A stretch of DNA of 64,000 bases, taken from assembly GCA_963995525.1 (NCBI GenBank), contig OZ023214.1, forward strand, positions 48,386,900-48,450,899, in the 5' to 3' direction. The DNA is from Escarpia spicata. Taxonomy: Eukaryota; Annelida; Polychaeta; Sabellida; Siboglinidae. The stretch's first letter is position 1, and every line of letters starts with the position of its first letter. Below, piece by piece: positions 62,952 through 64,000 of this stretch. Below the pieces are notes generated by a model. The model searched no databases. It saw only the letters and a program-made list of their open reading frames with translations, and was not told the origin of the DNA. Made by a program: the position numbers and the translations under genes.

Positions 62952-63233
62952 CTACGCTGTTGAGATGCGCATGTGGTATTCATGTATCTGGACGAAAGTG
63001 TCGTCGACGTATCTGTACCAAACTGATGGAGTGTTGAGAGCGGTGGCGATGGCTAGTTTCTCGAAAGTGTTCATGTACAGATTGGCCACGACAGGAGAGA
63101 CTGGGGAGCCCATGGCTGCCGCGTGTTTCTGTTTGTAGAAATGACCCTTGTAAGTGGTGTTGAGGCAGAAGGTCAGCAGTTCTGTGATTTTATGAATGTT
63201 CAGTGGGGTTCGTTGTTTCCACGTTGTGAACAC
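62952..63233 (-). pseudogene. PLE reverse transcriptase fragment
   Basis: It contains 'INIHKITELLTF'-like NIHKITELLTFCLNTTYK, 'AAAMGSPVSPVVANLYMNTF' and 'SVWYRYVDDTFVQI'. GSPvSPvvAnLYM and W.RYVDDtF (catalytic YVDD) are Penelope RT hallmarks. The N-terminal half of the RT is missing. Confidence 0.93.
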
Positions 63234-63385
63234 TAGGAGCCCAGTGAGGCGATTGAAATCAGAGAGAGGCGACCAGAAATCAACAGAGATTCCGGATACA
63301 ACCTTCCCGCGATCTTCCTGGAAGTGTTGTCATGTGACAGTTACCAACACAGCCACGTGACGAACGAGCGTGACGCAGGCCAACG

Positions 63386-63414
63386 CTGATGAAGACGACA
63401 TGAAGACGTCGAAA
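63386..63414 (+). ncRNA. Second hammerhead-like core in PLE terminal repeat
   Basis: The plus strand reads CTGATGA, one A, gacg / loop acatgaaga / cgtc, then GAAA. This is the same core with the same extra A as at 1683-1725. A clear cleavage site and stem I were not identified, so this may be a decayed copy. Confidence 0.4.
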
Positions 63415-63450
63415 GCTCCGTTCAGAGGAACATAGGACTCGGAAAGGTAA

Positions 63451-64000
63451 CTTGACATATTTTCAAAACTATCAATGTAACCGAGTCCGGAAGCAATTTA
63501 CATGCTAATAATCTCCACTGCGTTTTGTCGGAAATGTCTGTCTATCGTCAACAGCGTTCCTCTTTGACTACAGCAAATTTGTTATTCGAATTTATATCTA
63601 TATCAAAAAGTCTTTATATATTAATTATTAAAAAGTATTTGTTTGTGTTTGACGAAGTCCTCACAATATGTCAACAATCCACGGTGTAAACCGTTAACCA
63701 ATATGCTGTGGCAGGGCTAGTAGTGACTCTAACATAGGTTTGTATACACTTTTGGTTTTTACGCCGTTTTAATAATATTGAATATATTCCGTTAAATCTA
63801 TGTCTTATTCAAGTAAATTTGCTTCTTGTATTTATCAAAATAGATTGACAGGTGTGCTGTTTAAATATATAAACATTATTTTTTTATTATGTGTTATTTT
63901 GAAAACAAGTAAGATCGTTGTGCAATGTCATAACGAATAGCAAGCCAATAACTCAGTCCGCACAACCAACGAGAAGTCAGTCATCATTAGATACGCTACC
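63451..64000. other. Unannotated A+T-rich end of window
   Basis: No gene or repeat recognised. Confidence 0.5.

Larger units (their letters stand above)
61645..63450 (-). mobile_element. Penelope-like element with inverted terminal repeats
   Basis: Both ends share about 200 bases in inverted orientation: left 61645-61850 (tttccgagtcctgtg, cttggaagatcgcgggaagg) and right 63240-63450 (ccttcccgcgatcttcctgg, aggactcggaaagg). Inside on the minus strand are an RT fragment (62952-63233), five 110-bp tandem repeats (62021-62570) and a broken GIY-YIG region (61770-62060). The left repeat also contains the end of the nuclease coding sequence. Coding parts contain stops, so it is inactive. Confidence 0.88.

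Overview
This is a eukaryotic (animal) genomic window. It shows spliced minus-strand genes with GT/AG introns, many non-LTR retrotransposons, Penelope-like elements, SINEs, long CA/GT microsatellites and A+T-rich intergenic DNA, and nothing prokaryotic. The main gene resembles the Pif/BMSP family of lophotrochozoan shell-matrix proteins (VWA, chitin-binding and laminin-G-like domains). That suggests a mollusc or a related lophotrochozoan; the taxon is an inference.

Main gene (minus strand, 60761 down to 32858). I could join 24 exons by hand. All splice junctions agree in phase and give one open frame of 1236 codons plus a stop. Its 5' part lies beyond the window or was not found. Domain order is: VWA-A (5' part missing), linker, TSP1, TSP1, VWA-B, linker, TSP1, TSP1, VWA-C, TSP1, Thr-rich mucin-like stretch, chitin-binding type-2-like domain, a second Cys-rich segment, and a laminin-G/concanavalin-like domain that ends the protein. 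VWA-linker-TSP1-TSP1 is a duplicated module. Only VWA-C keeps a complete metal-binding (MIDAS) set. The product looks like a secreted extracellular-matrix scaffold that could bind chitin and other matrix components.

Second gene (minus strand, 11211 to 6770 and probably further left). A signal-peptide exon and an exon like an LDL-receptor-type beta-propeller blade have matching intron phase. The rest is outside the window or unrecognised.

Repeats fill the remainder. 0.45-3.4 kb: RTE-type LINE with a nested Penelope-like element (PLE) carrying a GIY-YIG domain and a hammerhead-like ribozyme motif. 7-8.2 kb: three copies of a CCAAT-containing hairpin element. 13.85-15.29 kb: large palindrome with a tRNA-like segment in each arm. 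16.6-17.7 kb: two 321-bp direct repeats. 18.6-25.6 kb: several LINE relics, one nearly complete. 25.9-31.1 kb: PLE relics, a 105-bp minisatellite of about 14 units, a LINE tail and a DIRS-type RNase H. 39.9-45.6 kb: L2-like and RTE LINEs inside the 7.5-kb intron before the chitin-binding exon. 61.65-63.45 kb: a second PLE with five exact-length 110-bp tandem repeats. At least six copies of one tRNA-derived SINE are scattered through the window.
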